NCBI GenBank assembly: GCA_947471745.1 | Contig: CANJKZ010000910.1 | Location: forward strand, 2,944,501 to 3,008,500 | Source: Closterium sp. Naga37s-1 | Taxonomy: Eukaryota; Streptophyta; Zygnematophyceae; Desmidiales; Closteriaceae | Direction of reading: 5' to 3' | DNA length: 64,000 nt | Translations under genes and position numbers: made by a program | Shown here: in pieces, positions 43,797 to 55,117 of the stretch | How the letters are laid out: every line of letters starts with the position of its first letter | Numbering within the stretch: the stretch's first letter is position 1 | The notes under the pieces: generated by a model | Database searches by the model: none | Seen by the model: only the letters and a program-made list of their open reading frames with translations | Told to the model about the DNA's origin: nothing

Positions 43797-45086
43797 TTGC
43801 TGGTCGGCGTTGTGGTGCCGCTGGCACCAAAGGCCGGCGAGGATTTCCAGGCGATGGCGGCAGCCGTGCAGGCAAACCCGACGGTAGTTCTTCTCGATAG
43901 TGGTTGCTCCCACCACTTGATGGGGACAAAGGAGGTCTTCGTCGACCTACACCCGAGCAGCGACGTCAAGCACGTGCGCGGCTTCAATGGGGCGCTGCAA
44001 GACGTCCAGGGCCGCGGCACTATCACTCTGCAAGGGGAGGCCGGGAGGCAGGTGCTCATCCCCGACATTCTCTATGTCCCAGGCATGCGAGCGAACCTGC
44101 TTTCGGCCGGTCAGTTGAGGGAGAACGGCGTGAAGCTGCAGGAGGACGGCGACGGGATGTTGCTCGTCTCGGTGGCGGGAGACATCCTCGGTCGGGCGTC
44201 CTACACTGGGCGAGTCTTCTGCACAGACCTGCGTCCCTGCTCGGCAAAGTCGACAACACCCACGACGGAGGTCGTGGCCCTGCGGGCAATCGTCTCGGTG
44301 ACGAAGTCAACACCGGACAGGCTGCATGCGAGGCTTGCACACGTCGACATGAACACCATCCGGAGCTCGGCAAAGCACGAGGTCGCCACTGGGCTGGACC
44401 TCAAGTCGGCGACTGGCGCCGACTTGCCGTGTGTCTCGTGCGTCGGCGGGAAGCTGGCGCGGCACACCTTCCCCGACCAGGGCTCCGACGCCGACGACGT
44501 GCTGGCCGTCGTGCACGTCGACCTGTGTGGGCCATTCTGGGTGGCTGCCAAGGATGGCAGCCTATACTTCCTGCTTCTGAAGGACCGCAAGACCCGCTAC
44601 GTGTGGTTGAGGCCGGTCGCCAAGAAGTCGAATGCGCTGCAGGAGTTCGTGCAGTGGTTGGCGGTGACTGAGCGGCAGACGAAGAAGTTGGTGTTGATGC
44701 TGAGCTCTGACCGGGGAGGGGAGTTCCTCGGGAAGCAGTTCACCGACTTCGTGAACGGCAAGGGGATCGTCCATGACCTGACCTGCCCCTACACCCCGTA
44801 GCAGAACGGCATGGCGGAGCGCGAGATGAGGACGGTGGTGGAGTCGGTGCGAACGATGCTGTTGCACATGGGCGTGCAGCACCACTGGTGGCACCTCGCT
44901 CTGCGGCAGGCCGCCTGGGTCCGCAACTGCCTGGAGCGGTCGACGCTGCAGCCGGGGACGACGCCATACCAGCTGCTGACCGGGAAGAAGCCCGATTTGT
45001 CGTTGGCACGGGTATGGGGCTGCATGGCGCAGTTCTTGGTCCCCGAGCAGCAGCGTGGTGGAAAGCTGCAGCCGAAGGCCAGGTAG
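43797..45086 (+). pseudogene. Element H protease and integrase
   Basis: A protease motif (VVLLDSGCSHHLMG, near 43885), integrase HHCC region (HARLAHVDMN, then CVSCVGGKLARH) and core (VHVDLCGPF, LSSDRGGEFLG, QNGMAEREMRT). A TAG at 44799-44801 replaces the Gln that precedes QNG in related integrases, and a second TAG is at 45084-45086. The frame is otherwise continuous with gag and RNase H. Confidence 0.88.
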
Positions 45087-46265
45087 GGCCTTCACCTTGG
45101 CGTTTCGGAAAGGAGCAAGGGCTGGGAGCTCCTCAATATCGCCGATGACGGTGAAGGAGGCGTTGGGTTGGGCGCTGGCTGGAAGAAGACTCAGGTCGAC
45201 ACGGCGCTCTACTTCAAAGTTGGCGACGACAAGGTGACCTGCTGGGTGCTGGTCTACGTCGACGACCTGCTTGCTGCCAGCAGCAGCGCAGCGATGCTGA
45301 AGGAGCTGAAGGAGCTGCTGGAGGCCGCCTTCGAGCTGCGGGAGATCTCGCTGGTGCAGAAGTACCTCGGGCCGGAGATCGTGCGCGACAGGTCGGTGAG
45401 GAAGCTATGGCTGCACCAGCAGGGCTACGCCGACAAGCTGCGTAGGCGGTTCCTCGACGAGGAGCAGAACGGGCGCACCCTGAAGACGCCGATCTCAGTC
45501 GACGCCTATGCCACACTCACCTTCAATGACGAAGAGGCACAGGTGCGCCAGGAGGAGGAGTACTCGCAGAAGGTCGGCTTGCTGCAGTTCGCGGCGACGA
45601 CGACGAGGCCAGACATCGCCTTCGCCTGCAGCAAGCTGGGGAGCGGCCTCATTGTGAGGAGCGACCAGCACTGGCGCGAGGTCGACCGCTGCCTCGCTTA
45701 CCTCGCCAACACCCGTGACACCACCCTGGAGTTCGGCGGTGGAGCAGAGTTGCTGAAGCTGGTCGGCTACGTGGACGCCGACGACGCCGGCGACAAGCAG
45801 AACCGGACGAGCACGGGCGGCTACGTGTTTGTCTTTGGAGGGGCCGCCGTCTCTTGGTCGAGCCAGCGCATCAAGTGCGTGACGCTGTCGTCGATCGAGT
45901 CGGAGTATGTGGCGGCAACCGAAGCCGGCAAGGAGGGACATCGCCTTCGCTTCCTCCTTGCAGAATTCCGGCAGCTGGACGCCGGGACGCCGACTGTCCT
46001 TCGGGTGGACAACAAGTCGGCCATCACAGTCGCCGAGGCCATGGGGTTGACGAGCAACCTCAAGCACATGGAGCGACGACAAGCCTGGCTGCAGCACATG
46101 GTGAAGCGTGGGAAGTTTTCACTAAGGTACATCCCGACCACTGAGCAGCCAGCCGACTTCCTGACAAAGGCGCTGCACTACCCGGCCTTCAACCGGTGCT
46201 CCGTTGCAATCGGCCAAGTGCGCCTGGTCGACGTGGGCGACGGTGATAACGACGTGCAGCAGTAG
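45087..46265 (+). pseudogene. Element H RT end and RNase H (RT fingers and palm deleted)
   Basis: The integrase tail (GLHLGVSERSKGWELL) joins, after a short Gly-rich stretch, directly to WKKTQVDTALYFKVGDD and the catalytic YVDDLL near 45255. The RT segment normally between them (fingers, first catalytic Asp, QAPRAW block) is absent, although the frame is kept. RNase H follows with VDADDAG, SSIESEYVA, RVDNKSA and TTEQPADFLTKAL, ending in TAG (46263-46265). The deletion removes RT function. Confidence 0.88.
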
Positions 46266-46393
46266 GTGCCATGCCCTCCTGCATGGCTGGTGCGGTGACC
46301 GGCGTGCTGTGAGTTGGGTGCACGTCGACGAGCTATTCTCCAAGTAGTGTTGCCGTCTGGGCTGGGGGCCCAAGCGTGAACGCGGCAGGGGAG

Positions 46394-47287
46394 TGTCAAC
46401 CGGAGTTGTTGTTGGCCCCGTCCTCGCTTGGGCGGAGCCGACCTCGGGGTCGGGTGTGAGGAGTGTAACCGACCTTTTGCAGTGGGCGAGCTGGTCGACG
46501 GGCCTGGTCGACCTGCACAAGGGCCACTGCAAGGGCGCCGACTTTGGGAGGGCGCCAACTTCGGCTGGTCGACTTGGGGAAGTCGACCAGTGGAGGGCGT
46601 CGACTTGGGTGACGCCGACCAGGGGAAGCCGACTGGGTGTGGTCGGCTGACAGGTGTACTGGTCGACCAGGTGGGTTGTCGACCTGGAGTTGGTCGACCA
46701 GGGGAGTGGTCGACCTGGTGAGATTGACATGTGGTGGTCGTCGACATGGGCGGTCAATGGGCCTGGGATGACACACTTGGTCGACATGGTTGCCTGGTTG
46801 ACCAGGTTACCCAGACGACGAAGTCTGCGAGGTTCGTGACTGTCGCCCAGGTAGATTGGCAATGTCGACCTGCGGTTCGGTGGCACGTGGTCAACAAAAC
46901 TCCTCAGGTGCAACCATCGACATGTGGTCGACTTGGCACCTGCGAAGTAGGTGCGCGCACATGAGCACGTGTGGTGACCTATGGTGGCCTGTTGTTGGTG
47001 TGCTGGCACGCCAGCCTTGCAGGTCGACTGAGGACGCCTGAGGTCGACCAGCTGGCAAGTCGCCTTCGTGCTGAGCTGGTGGTCGACTTGAATGCTAGGC
47101 TACTGATGTAGTCTCTCTCGTCAATCTAGTTGCGACCATTGTTCTCAACTTTTGCTAGTGAAACTCTTGTGGTTTTGCCCTGTAAATGCACAAGTGCTAG
47201 AGAACGACTAAGTGAATGAACGCAGAGATCCCTCCTACCCCGTGCCTAGCCCGTAGTCTAGCTCCCGTTGATAGAGTTATCTCCGCA
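46394..47287 (+). repeat. Element H 3' LTR
   Basis: 894 bp. Most differences from the 5' copy are transitions. The GTCGAC array is kept. Confidence 0.93.
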
Positions 47288-47959
47288 GTGGGCTGCCTCA
47301 TGTACCTATTGACTTGTACTCGTTCGGACCTCGCCTTTCCTCTCAGCGTCCTCTCTCGCTTTGTTGCGACTGAGAGACACCGTCTTGTTCACTGGACAGC
47401 TGCTGTGAGGGTGACGAAGTACCTGGCGACTACATCAAGCATGGGGCTTGTGCTTGGAGGGAGACAGCCAGTTGTTCTGACCGGTCACTGTGACTCTCCT
47501 ACGCCGACGACATGGAGATACAGAGGTCCACTCAGGGGTACCGCGTCCGCTTGGGCGCTGGAGCTGTGTCGTGGAGGTCTACTTGGTCGTCGTCTTTCGC
47601 TTAGTCCAACGCAGAGGCAGAGATCTACTCTGGTGCCATGGCTGCACAGGAGCTTCGTTGGTTGACTTTCTTGTTTACTGACCTTGGTGAGTGGCCTCGA
47701 TCTGCACCGACCTTGTTCGCTGACAACAAGGCCATGATCCTTCTTTGTCGAGAGCCTCGACTGGAGAGCAGAGTGAAGCACATTGACTTGAGGTACTTTC
47801 TCGTGCGAGAGTAGCAGCGGCGCAGCCAGACACGCTTGGACTTCGTGGCCTCAGCGGCCAACACAACAGACATTTTCACCAAGGCCTCAGCGCCTAGTGA
47901 CCACCACAGGTTTTGTCTGCAGTTAAGACTTGTTGACACTGGTGTTCGTTTACTGTAGA
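47288..47959 (+). pseudogene. Element G RNase H remnant after element H
   Basis: Resumes at GTGGG with GCLMYLLTCTRSDLAFPLS, then VVLTGH, and loses frame near 47500. FTDLGEWPRSAPTLFADNKA and VKHIDLRYFLVRE can still be read in another frame. A TAG at 47812-47814 sits at a Gln position relative to B, followed by NTTDIFTKASAP. The 3' untranslated part and purine tract lead into the 3' LTR. Confidence 0.85.
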
Positions 47960-48169
47960 CTTGTTCCTTGTTGCTTCCTCTTCTTGTTGTTGCATCGATA
48001 TATATTTATTAACTCTTGAACTGGTCTTGTGGTCGTTTGCTTGTACTCGGAATGTGTGGTGATCTTGAGATCCACCTTGAGCGTTGACTTGTTGCTTCTC
48101 TTGACTGGTCTTGTGACCATTTATTTCCCTTGGTTGTTCTAATGCCCCTCACTTAGTATATGGGGGTGT

Positions 48170-48310
48170 GTCAAATATTTATATCGTTTAGATATGGTTA
48201 GTTATTCTAGGCTACAATGAGTTGCCCTTTAAAGGGTACAACACTTTGTTTAGGTTAATACATTGCATCGACACTATTCTCTCGACTCCTCTACCTTGGC
48301 AACTTTAAGA
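48170..48310 (+). repeat. Element G 3' LTR
   Basis: 141 bp, with the same termini as the 5' copy. The middle has diverged (for example TTAAAAGGGACAATAA versus TTAAAGGGTACAACAC). Confidence 0.88.
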
Positions 48311-48315
48311 GCACG

Positions 48316-50089
48316 CTCCACGTTTAAGCTCGGGCCCTCGCATCTCGGCTCTCTCCAACTCATACAGCTTCAATCACGTCTCGTATCGTCCCATGTTTCT
48401 AGATATGGTGGATCTTTTCCATCGCCACAAAAACACCCTGGGTACATTTTTTGTCGCAAAAACAAAGTAATCTAGCCATTTATATGAACATAAAATGTGG
48501 CCTTTGTTAGGCCAACACTATATATGAAGATGAAGGACTCGAGACCACGATGCAAGTTTTGATCAAGATAGAAGTGAGATATTAATGAGCATGTTGGTAA
48601 GCGATGGCGGCGAAGACAAAATGATTAAATCATGAGATTTTTGAAAGGTGTGGAGGTATATATAGACGGTCATGACGTACACAAGGAGAATGTTGTTCAT
48701 TCGTCTAGAAAAACAGTATGTATTAGGAGCATGTCATGTCCAGCCCTGTAAAAAAATGATGGGGTGAAATTATTTGAAGCAAAAGTGAGGGGTCTGATCA
48801 ATTTCATGAAAAGCCAAACACATATCGTATAGATATGGCCTTTTCGTAGAGAACAATGCATTTACCATTGTGCTGAAGAACGCGCTCTTGATGCTGACGT
48901 GTTTGAACATGGGTAGATGGACGAGGTCATGTATTTGACTACAATTAATGTCCAATTAAAGCTAGTAACGGCCCCTTATCGTTCTTCAAAACCGGGGTGC
49001 ACATTCACCTGGGTGGGCATCAGGGGTTAACCTTTGATGCCCACATTACAGCCAGATTTCGCCCCAACCCCCAAAAAAATTGTTCCCCATCCCTTGCAAT
49101 TTCTGAATGTGTACCCTGGTTTTAATCCAATCAATTGGATCGTAAGCATCAAATCCATTCTGTGAATCGTGTATGCCCGTAGTATTTGTTGCCCGTTATA
49201 TTGTGTCTCCTTCCTTTCGTAATTCCCCTTCAAGTGTTGCATCTTTTCTGCTTCGCATCGACCCGGCATGTTCCCCCTTTTTCCTCCCAAGTCCCTTATC
49301 ATGTCTCTTTCCTTCATCCCCGATCCCCCCTGCTAACCTTCCCGGCTCTAATATGTCGTCCTCAAATACTGTCCATACTCTTGCCTTCATGTCTCGGTTT
49401 GGGAATACATTATGCCAGAACCACCGTATTTAGTGTGCTCTCTCTAATATGAGAGCGGAATCCCAGACCACTCCTTCACCAATCTCCCAGTATCAGCTAT
49501 TGCGATGCTCACACCATTTTCTTGCATCTCCCATCATATCCACATGCCCTAAAATGTAAGACTACCATCAATTTCATTCCTTCACCCATTGCATCACTTG
49601 GAACAACTTCTATAGCTGTTGGGTCCTTTCATCGCTTAGCCCCCTTCCTTTCCCTGCTCGTATTGTTCCTTGTCATTCCCATCCTGCCACTAAGAGGTCA
49701 ACGTTTCCCTATTCCTGCACTATCTCCTTCGTCATTCGTTGTGCATCCCATTTTGTGATGTTACATGAGTTTTGCACGACCTCCATGCTCGACTAAGTTG
49801 GATACTGCTTGTGCGGTAGGGCTACATGCCACCAAGCCATGGCCCGTACCTCAATGTCAGTTCTCCGACCATCAATATTTCTTTCATTGTGGCCACCATT
49901 CTTGTTCCTATTCCCCTAAACTGCTCCACCAATGTGACAAATATGGCCAAATCAATCTTATGCCCTCCTTTTTCCTACTTAGTGCACTGTCTAGCATACC
50001 AGACCTTCTTAAGTTCAATCATGAATACAATTGGTAGCTCTCCCACCAAACTCTCCTCCTTCCAATACACATAGTGGTCCTCTTATCTC
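48316..50089. other. A+T-richer region without a recognised gene
   Basis: Continues the site into which G inserted. Only short frames without motifs are seen. The part from about 49000 may belong to the gypsy relic that follows. Confidence 0.4.
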
Positions 50090-51434
50090 TCTAATTATAT
50101 TAAGATATTAGCCCCCACCGTATGAAGCAGCTCCATCCCAACAAAATGTCATACACTTCAAATTTTGTGAGTCCATATTGGACATGCCTCCTCGTTTCCT
50201 ACTCCTCGGGAAACATCACAACTTCGACTAGCTCCTCTGTACACGGCGTCCTCTTTGGTGCCCCTCCTTTTACACTCATAATCAACATTCCGTTATTGAA
50301 AATCTCTAGTGTTCTTTACTTCATTAACTACTCACCCTATTGACGGTTTATCAATGCACTCTGTGCTCATCCCCAATGGTGTTTTCAAATATCACCCCAT
50401 CCACTGCTACCGCTCACGTTTTCGCGAGCAAGGTTGTCGTTTCGCACATCACGATTTCCTTGGGGTGCTGTCAAGCCTGTCCATCCAGCATTGCTGGTGT
50501 CTTTTTTACCTTGGGCGTCCCTATATCGTTGCGAGTATCGGCTCTCCCATCCATTGCTCTATTCCTCTGCCCAAGTTCTTCTCGATCTCCAAGCACTACT
50601 ACCATAAGATTGAATTGTCCCTCTCCCTCATATCACTCTTCCGCCTCTTCATAGACCAGCATTAGCTTAGGATCCTCAATTTTCTCCTAGTTGTGGCCGC
50701 AATGCCTTGAGCTTCTGCTTGAGAAGCTGCTCCACGGCTGTCTTTTTGCGGCCTTTCTCTCCTCGGTGATAGCACCTTTCCTCGTTGTGGCCTATCTTAT
50801 TATAGATGCTGCACATTGGTGCTTGAAGGAGAATTTCTCCTGAGATGACCTGCGCCTTCACAGGTGGCGTCGCATTATAGACTTTGCAAACATTCTCGTT
50901 GCATGTGTCCTACCTTGCCACACTTGTGATAGGTAGGACGTCCCCGAGCCCGTCCTTCCATCCGCCTCCTCCCCCACAGCCAAAAGTCACCATCCAGTAG
51001 GGCATACGCCTCTCTCCTATCTGGTGCACACTTCGCTTAGCACAGAAGAAACTTCTCCCTTTCTTAACCTCTTTGGCCACCTCGTACACTTGTCTGAGTT
51101 TTGCCTTGGCTTTCAGTGCGTACAACTTATCGTGCATCTCATTGATAAGATCCTCTTCCAAACCGTACACACATTTCATCATGAGAGTCCTCTCCTCCAA
51201 GCAACTGTGGGTCCTCCCCGGCTCCACCAGCTGCTTATAGTAGCCCAGAAATGACTCAGCGCGGCCTCCCCAAAACTCCTGGTACCCATCGATCCACTCC
51301 GCAAAATGCCCCAAGTTCTCCATGAAAATATTGAAGGAGCGCCACGTGATCTCATGCTGCTGGATGAATCCTTTTTGGCACTGAGCCAGCAACCCCGGTG
51401 CTTTCATCACATAGTTATCTGATTTGCAGATCAA
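50090..51434 (-). pseudogene. Second Ty3/gypsy relic: gag with zinc knuckles and protease-like end
   Basis: The frame 50910-51434 resembles gypsy gag (WRSFNIFMENLG, SFLGYYKQLVEPGR, MHDKLYALKAKAKLRQVYEVAKE). Knuckle-like blocks follow at about 50890-50935 (HKCGKVGHMQREC, first Cys lost) and about 50790-50830 (CSIYNKIGHNEERC, second Cys lost). Near 50110-50250 a stretch with RRHVQYGLTKFEVYDILLGW looks like the C-terminal part of a gypsy protease, but DSG was not found. Frameshifts and stops are frequent. No LTR was found. Confidence 0.65.
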
Positions 51435-52249
51435 CGGACTGTGTTACCTCATACGTATAGTCTTAACAAAAGCTTACCATGTTCGCAAGCGGCGTGGGGG
51501 GAAACAGAAAGGCTTGAGCATGTTTTGTGGTGCACTCTATTGGTTGCTTCGTACTGTGCTTGGATGTGGCAATGAAATAATGACATTTTGCCACTACAAT
51601 AGAAAGCTCGTGCTATTGAAGTCGTACTTCGTTCTTATTTGTCGATAAGTTTGGGCTCATGAGGATAGTACCCCACCACAATTTATCTGTATGTGCATAA
51701 TGCCATGCCTGTGGGTGGCTGGAGAGGGGAACTATTAAAAAGGAATGGTGGTTAAATGCCCGTGCGAAGACCCCCAGTGCCTACAAAACCATGCATGATA
51801 TGCTGCGTTATACATGGGTAAAGTGGGTGGAATCATGACTTCGTGCACCCAAATGTTTTGGCAATGCATGCATTGGCTTGTAGGTTGAGGTACTGTCGTG
51901 CGGTGCCCCTTGCGCACAAGTCATTGCTCCCCTGTCGGATTCAAGTTACCGTACACCTTTCGGAAAGAATGGCATCCTGTACACATCCATCTAGACGCTC
52001 TACACCCAATACTAATGTAAGAGCAGCAAGCTGGAATGCTACCAATTTTGCACAGCTGCATTATGCATCTGAATCTCGAAGTGGTACTCTAGGTGGAAAG
52101 AAAGAAAACCTTCCTGTAGTGTAGAGCAGTATGAAATTGGGAAGAGGATCCACAGTTGGTTTGCGAGCTCGACCTGGGGTGGCCCTGTCTCCTCGTTTTT
52201 TTTGTCTTCTCATAAGCTGGAAAGAAAGCCCTTTTTGTGGTGTAGAGAA
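51435..52249. other. Region 3' of PEX12
   Basis: No gene seen. 52095-52165 resembles the last exon of PEX12 and the bases beyond its stop (shared GGAAAGAAAG, GTGTAGAG and GTCCACAGT-type blocks), so the end of PEX12 may have been duplicated downstream. Confidence 0.45.
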
Positions 52250-55086
52250 CTATGCGTCGGGGAAGTGTCGTCTAAGTTGGTCCACAGTGGTGGGGTGGTG
52301 GGTGATGGGGCAGCGACCAAACTGGATGGTGGGGATGGGAGGTGGTGAGGGGGTGGCGGAGAAGAGGGGGGAGAGAAAGGAAAAGTGCGATAGGAACAGA
52401 GTCAGCAGACGAGATGGAAGCATGCATGCATGCATGTGGCACGTGAATCATGTCACGACCACGGCGGGTCATCTGGATGCAAGCGCCATGTGAATCATGT
52501 CAACGTGCATGCAAACCGTACGCAAACTCATGAGCCAAAGCGTTGGTGACCTTAGCTTATACAAGTAGGTGCAGATGCCCATAGGCCTTACAGAAGGTGG
52601 CTGCATTCATCCAGCATCAGACCTTACAGGGTTACTTGCCTTGTCCACGAAGGCAAAGATACAGGGGTGGCGAAAGATGAGTGCTTCATCCAATATTTCA
52701 CCAAAACAAAAGGACTACAAGGCTACTTACCTTAACCTGTTAAGCAGGATAAATGGGCAGCAGAAAAATACTGTTTTGATCCTACATTGCACCAGCAAAC
52801 TTGTCCACGTGGGCAAATATGCAAGGGTATCAGAAAAGAACTGTTTCAATTCAGGACAGATTATAGGGTTACCAGGTTACAGGATTACTTGCCTTGTCCA
52901 CGTAGGCAAAGATGCAGGGGTAGCAGAAGATGTACAGCCTGGGTTACATGGTTACCAACCTTATCCACGTAGGCAAAGATGCAGGGGTAGCAAAAGATGA
53001 AGCCAGAGGTGGCAGGGGCAGTGGGGTTGGTGCGACGGCAGAGGCAGAGCGGACACAGGGAGCGATCGGCAGGCACGGGAATGCCTGCAGGGGCCACCTG
53101 GAGGGAGAGAAAGGGAAACGAGGGGATGGGAATGGGAGAGAAAGGGAAACGAGGGAATGGGAATGGGAGAGAAAGGGAAGCGAGGGAATGGGAATGTGAG
53201 AGAAAGGGAAACAAGAGAATGGGAATGGGAGAGAAAGGGAAACGAGGGAATGGGAATGGGAGAGAAAGGGATAAACGGCATTGGCAGCAGAAGCAGAGGC
53301 AGAGCAGGCATAGGGTGAGTCAGCAGGCAGTGGGATGCCTGCAGGGGCCACCTGGGGGCAGACAAAAGGGAAGAGAAGGGAACGGGTAATAAAGAAATGA
53401 GTTATCCGAGAATGGGTGATGCGGGAGTGGCTTGTAAGCGTATAGGCTGAAGGGAATGGAATATAAGTGAATGGGCTGAAGCGCGTGGTTTCTAAGTGAA
53501 AGGGATGAAGGAAGTGATTAATAAGGGAATTGGCTGAAGGAAATGGGTCACAAGGGAATGGTTCGAAGGAATGGCGTGTAAGCGAACTGGCTGAAGGGAA
53601 TGGGTTGACTGTTTTTTTGCACTTGCCCTGGGGTTGGTGGGGTGGGGGTTACTGCGAAGCGGAGGGTACAGTGGGAGCGCTGAGCTTACTGTCATACTAT
53701 CATGGTACTACCATGTACACATAACACGTATTTAGGAAAAATGCACTTGCCTTGGGCGGTGGTGGGGGTGGTGGCGGAGGGTACACAGTTGGAGCACTGA
53801 GCTTCTGCTCGCCTGTCTGGTACCACCACTCAGCCATCTGATGGGGGATGAGTGGGGGGGGGGGGGGGGGGTAGATGAGTGAGTGGAGTCACATGAGTAG
53901 GCATGGGAGAGTGCAAGTATGGCATGACATAGCAGCAAGACGCACTCAGTGTCTGCTCGCCCGTCTGGTACCACCACTCAGCCATCTGATGGGGGATGGT
54001 GAATGAGTGAGTGGAGTCACATGAGCAGGCATGGGAGAGTGCAAGTATGGCATGACATAGCAGCAAGACGCACCCAGTGTCTGCTCGCCTGTCTCGCATC
54101 ACCACTCAGCCATCTGATGCGGGAATGGGGACCGATAAGTGGAAACATCTCTAAGGGTGGGGGCATGGGGGAATCAGCGCACCACCACTCGGCCATCTGA
54201 TGGCGGATGAGTGGGGGTGAACGAGTGGAAGCAGGCAGGGCAGGGCAAGGCAGAGTGTGGTCAGCAGGGATATCAGACAATATGGCAGCCAAACGCACTG
54301 AGCTTCTGCTCGCCTGTCTGGTACCACCACTCGGCCATCTGGTGGGGTTGTGAGCAAACAGAAGCCCGCAAGCAAGCACGTAAGGCAGAGAGCTGTTAGC
54401 AGGGATACTGTAAGGTGTAGCGGCAAGACGAGCTGGATTCTGTGAGGCATCTAGTCGGGGAACGCCAGTCGGTGGTATCCACCCACCACACAAGGTGACT
54501 TCTGAGTCGACTCAAAAGTCACCCACCACACACCCCTTCGTTAGGTGTATACTAAATTCGTTAGGTGTATAATAAACTCGTTAGGTGTACACTAAACTCG
54601 TTAGGTGTATACTAAACTCGTTAGGTGTATACTAAACTCGTTAGGTGTATACTAAACTCGTTAGGTGTATACTAAACTCGTTAGGTGTCATATAATCAAC
54701 CAAACTACCCGTTGGCAGCGCTTTGCCATCTCATGGGGCATGGCAAGAAAAGAGCTGCAAGCCACATAACAATGCTCCTGAGGGTTACATTGATTAGTGA
54801 GCAATTAGAGTTCTGAAGAGACGTTCGCGATTACTAGGATGTGCAGCCAACCGCAAGGAAAGAAGCAGGAACGGAGAGGAGGAATTTGCTTCCTAAGGAA
54901 GTGATTTTCTTCTTCTTTCTTGAAGTGGGCGTACCTTGAAGGCAAAGACCACAGCGATGACAGACGTCTGGGCATAGTCCATGGTGAAGTAGAGGGCTTT
55001 CAGGAGCGCTGCTTGCACGGCCTGGTTTGGATGGGAGTGGGGGCGAGGGACAGGTTGGGAGAGGGGAAGCGGTGACAAGTCAAACA

Positions 55087-55117
<31 letters not shown>

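Larger units (their letters stand above)
41344..47287 (+). mobile_element. Element H: Copia nested in element G, RT-deleted
   Basis: LTRs of 894 bp (41344-42237 and 46394-47287) differ at roughly 15-20 sites (about 2% by eye). They are flanked by GTGGG (41339-41343, 47288-47292). The insertion splits the RT/RNase H junction of G. A purine tract (GCAGGGGAG) precedes the 3' LTR. The sequence after the 5' LTR (TGGTGCGGTGAGC) is not the initiator-Met complement used by the other elements, so the primer is unassigned. The body has gag, protease, integrase and the end of RT plus RNase H, with a large deletion in RT. Confidence 0.93.
35337..48310 (+). mobile_element. Element G: old, decayed Copia containing nested element H
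   Basis: The 5' LTR (35337-35483, 147 bp) and 3' LTR (48170-48310, 141 bp) share long blocks but differ at many sites and by indels, so the insertion is old. The duplication GCACG (35332-35336, 48311-48315) fixes the ends. Both LTRs end AAGA instead of CA. The primer-binding site TGGTATTAGAG (35484-35494) and purine tract ATGGGGGTG (48161-48169) are present. Gag, protease, integrase, RT and RNase H can be traced with many stops and frameshifts. Without H, G would be about 7.0 kb. Gag and pol resemble the A/B lineage. Confidence 0.9.

Noticed and set aside
12103..52252. Alternative genetic code with TAG read as Gln, as in some ulvophyte algae
   Set aside because: PEX12 ends naturally at TAG exactly where orthologues stop, element H also ends in TAG, and TGA nonsense codons are present too. 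Cytosine deamination explains the pattern better.
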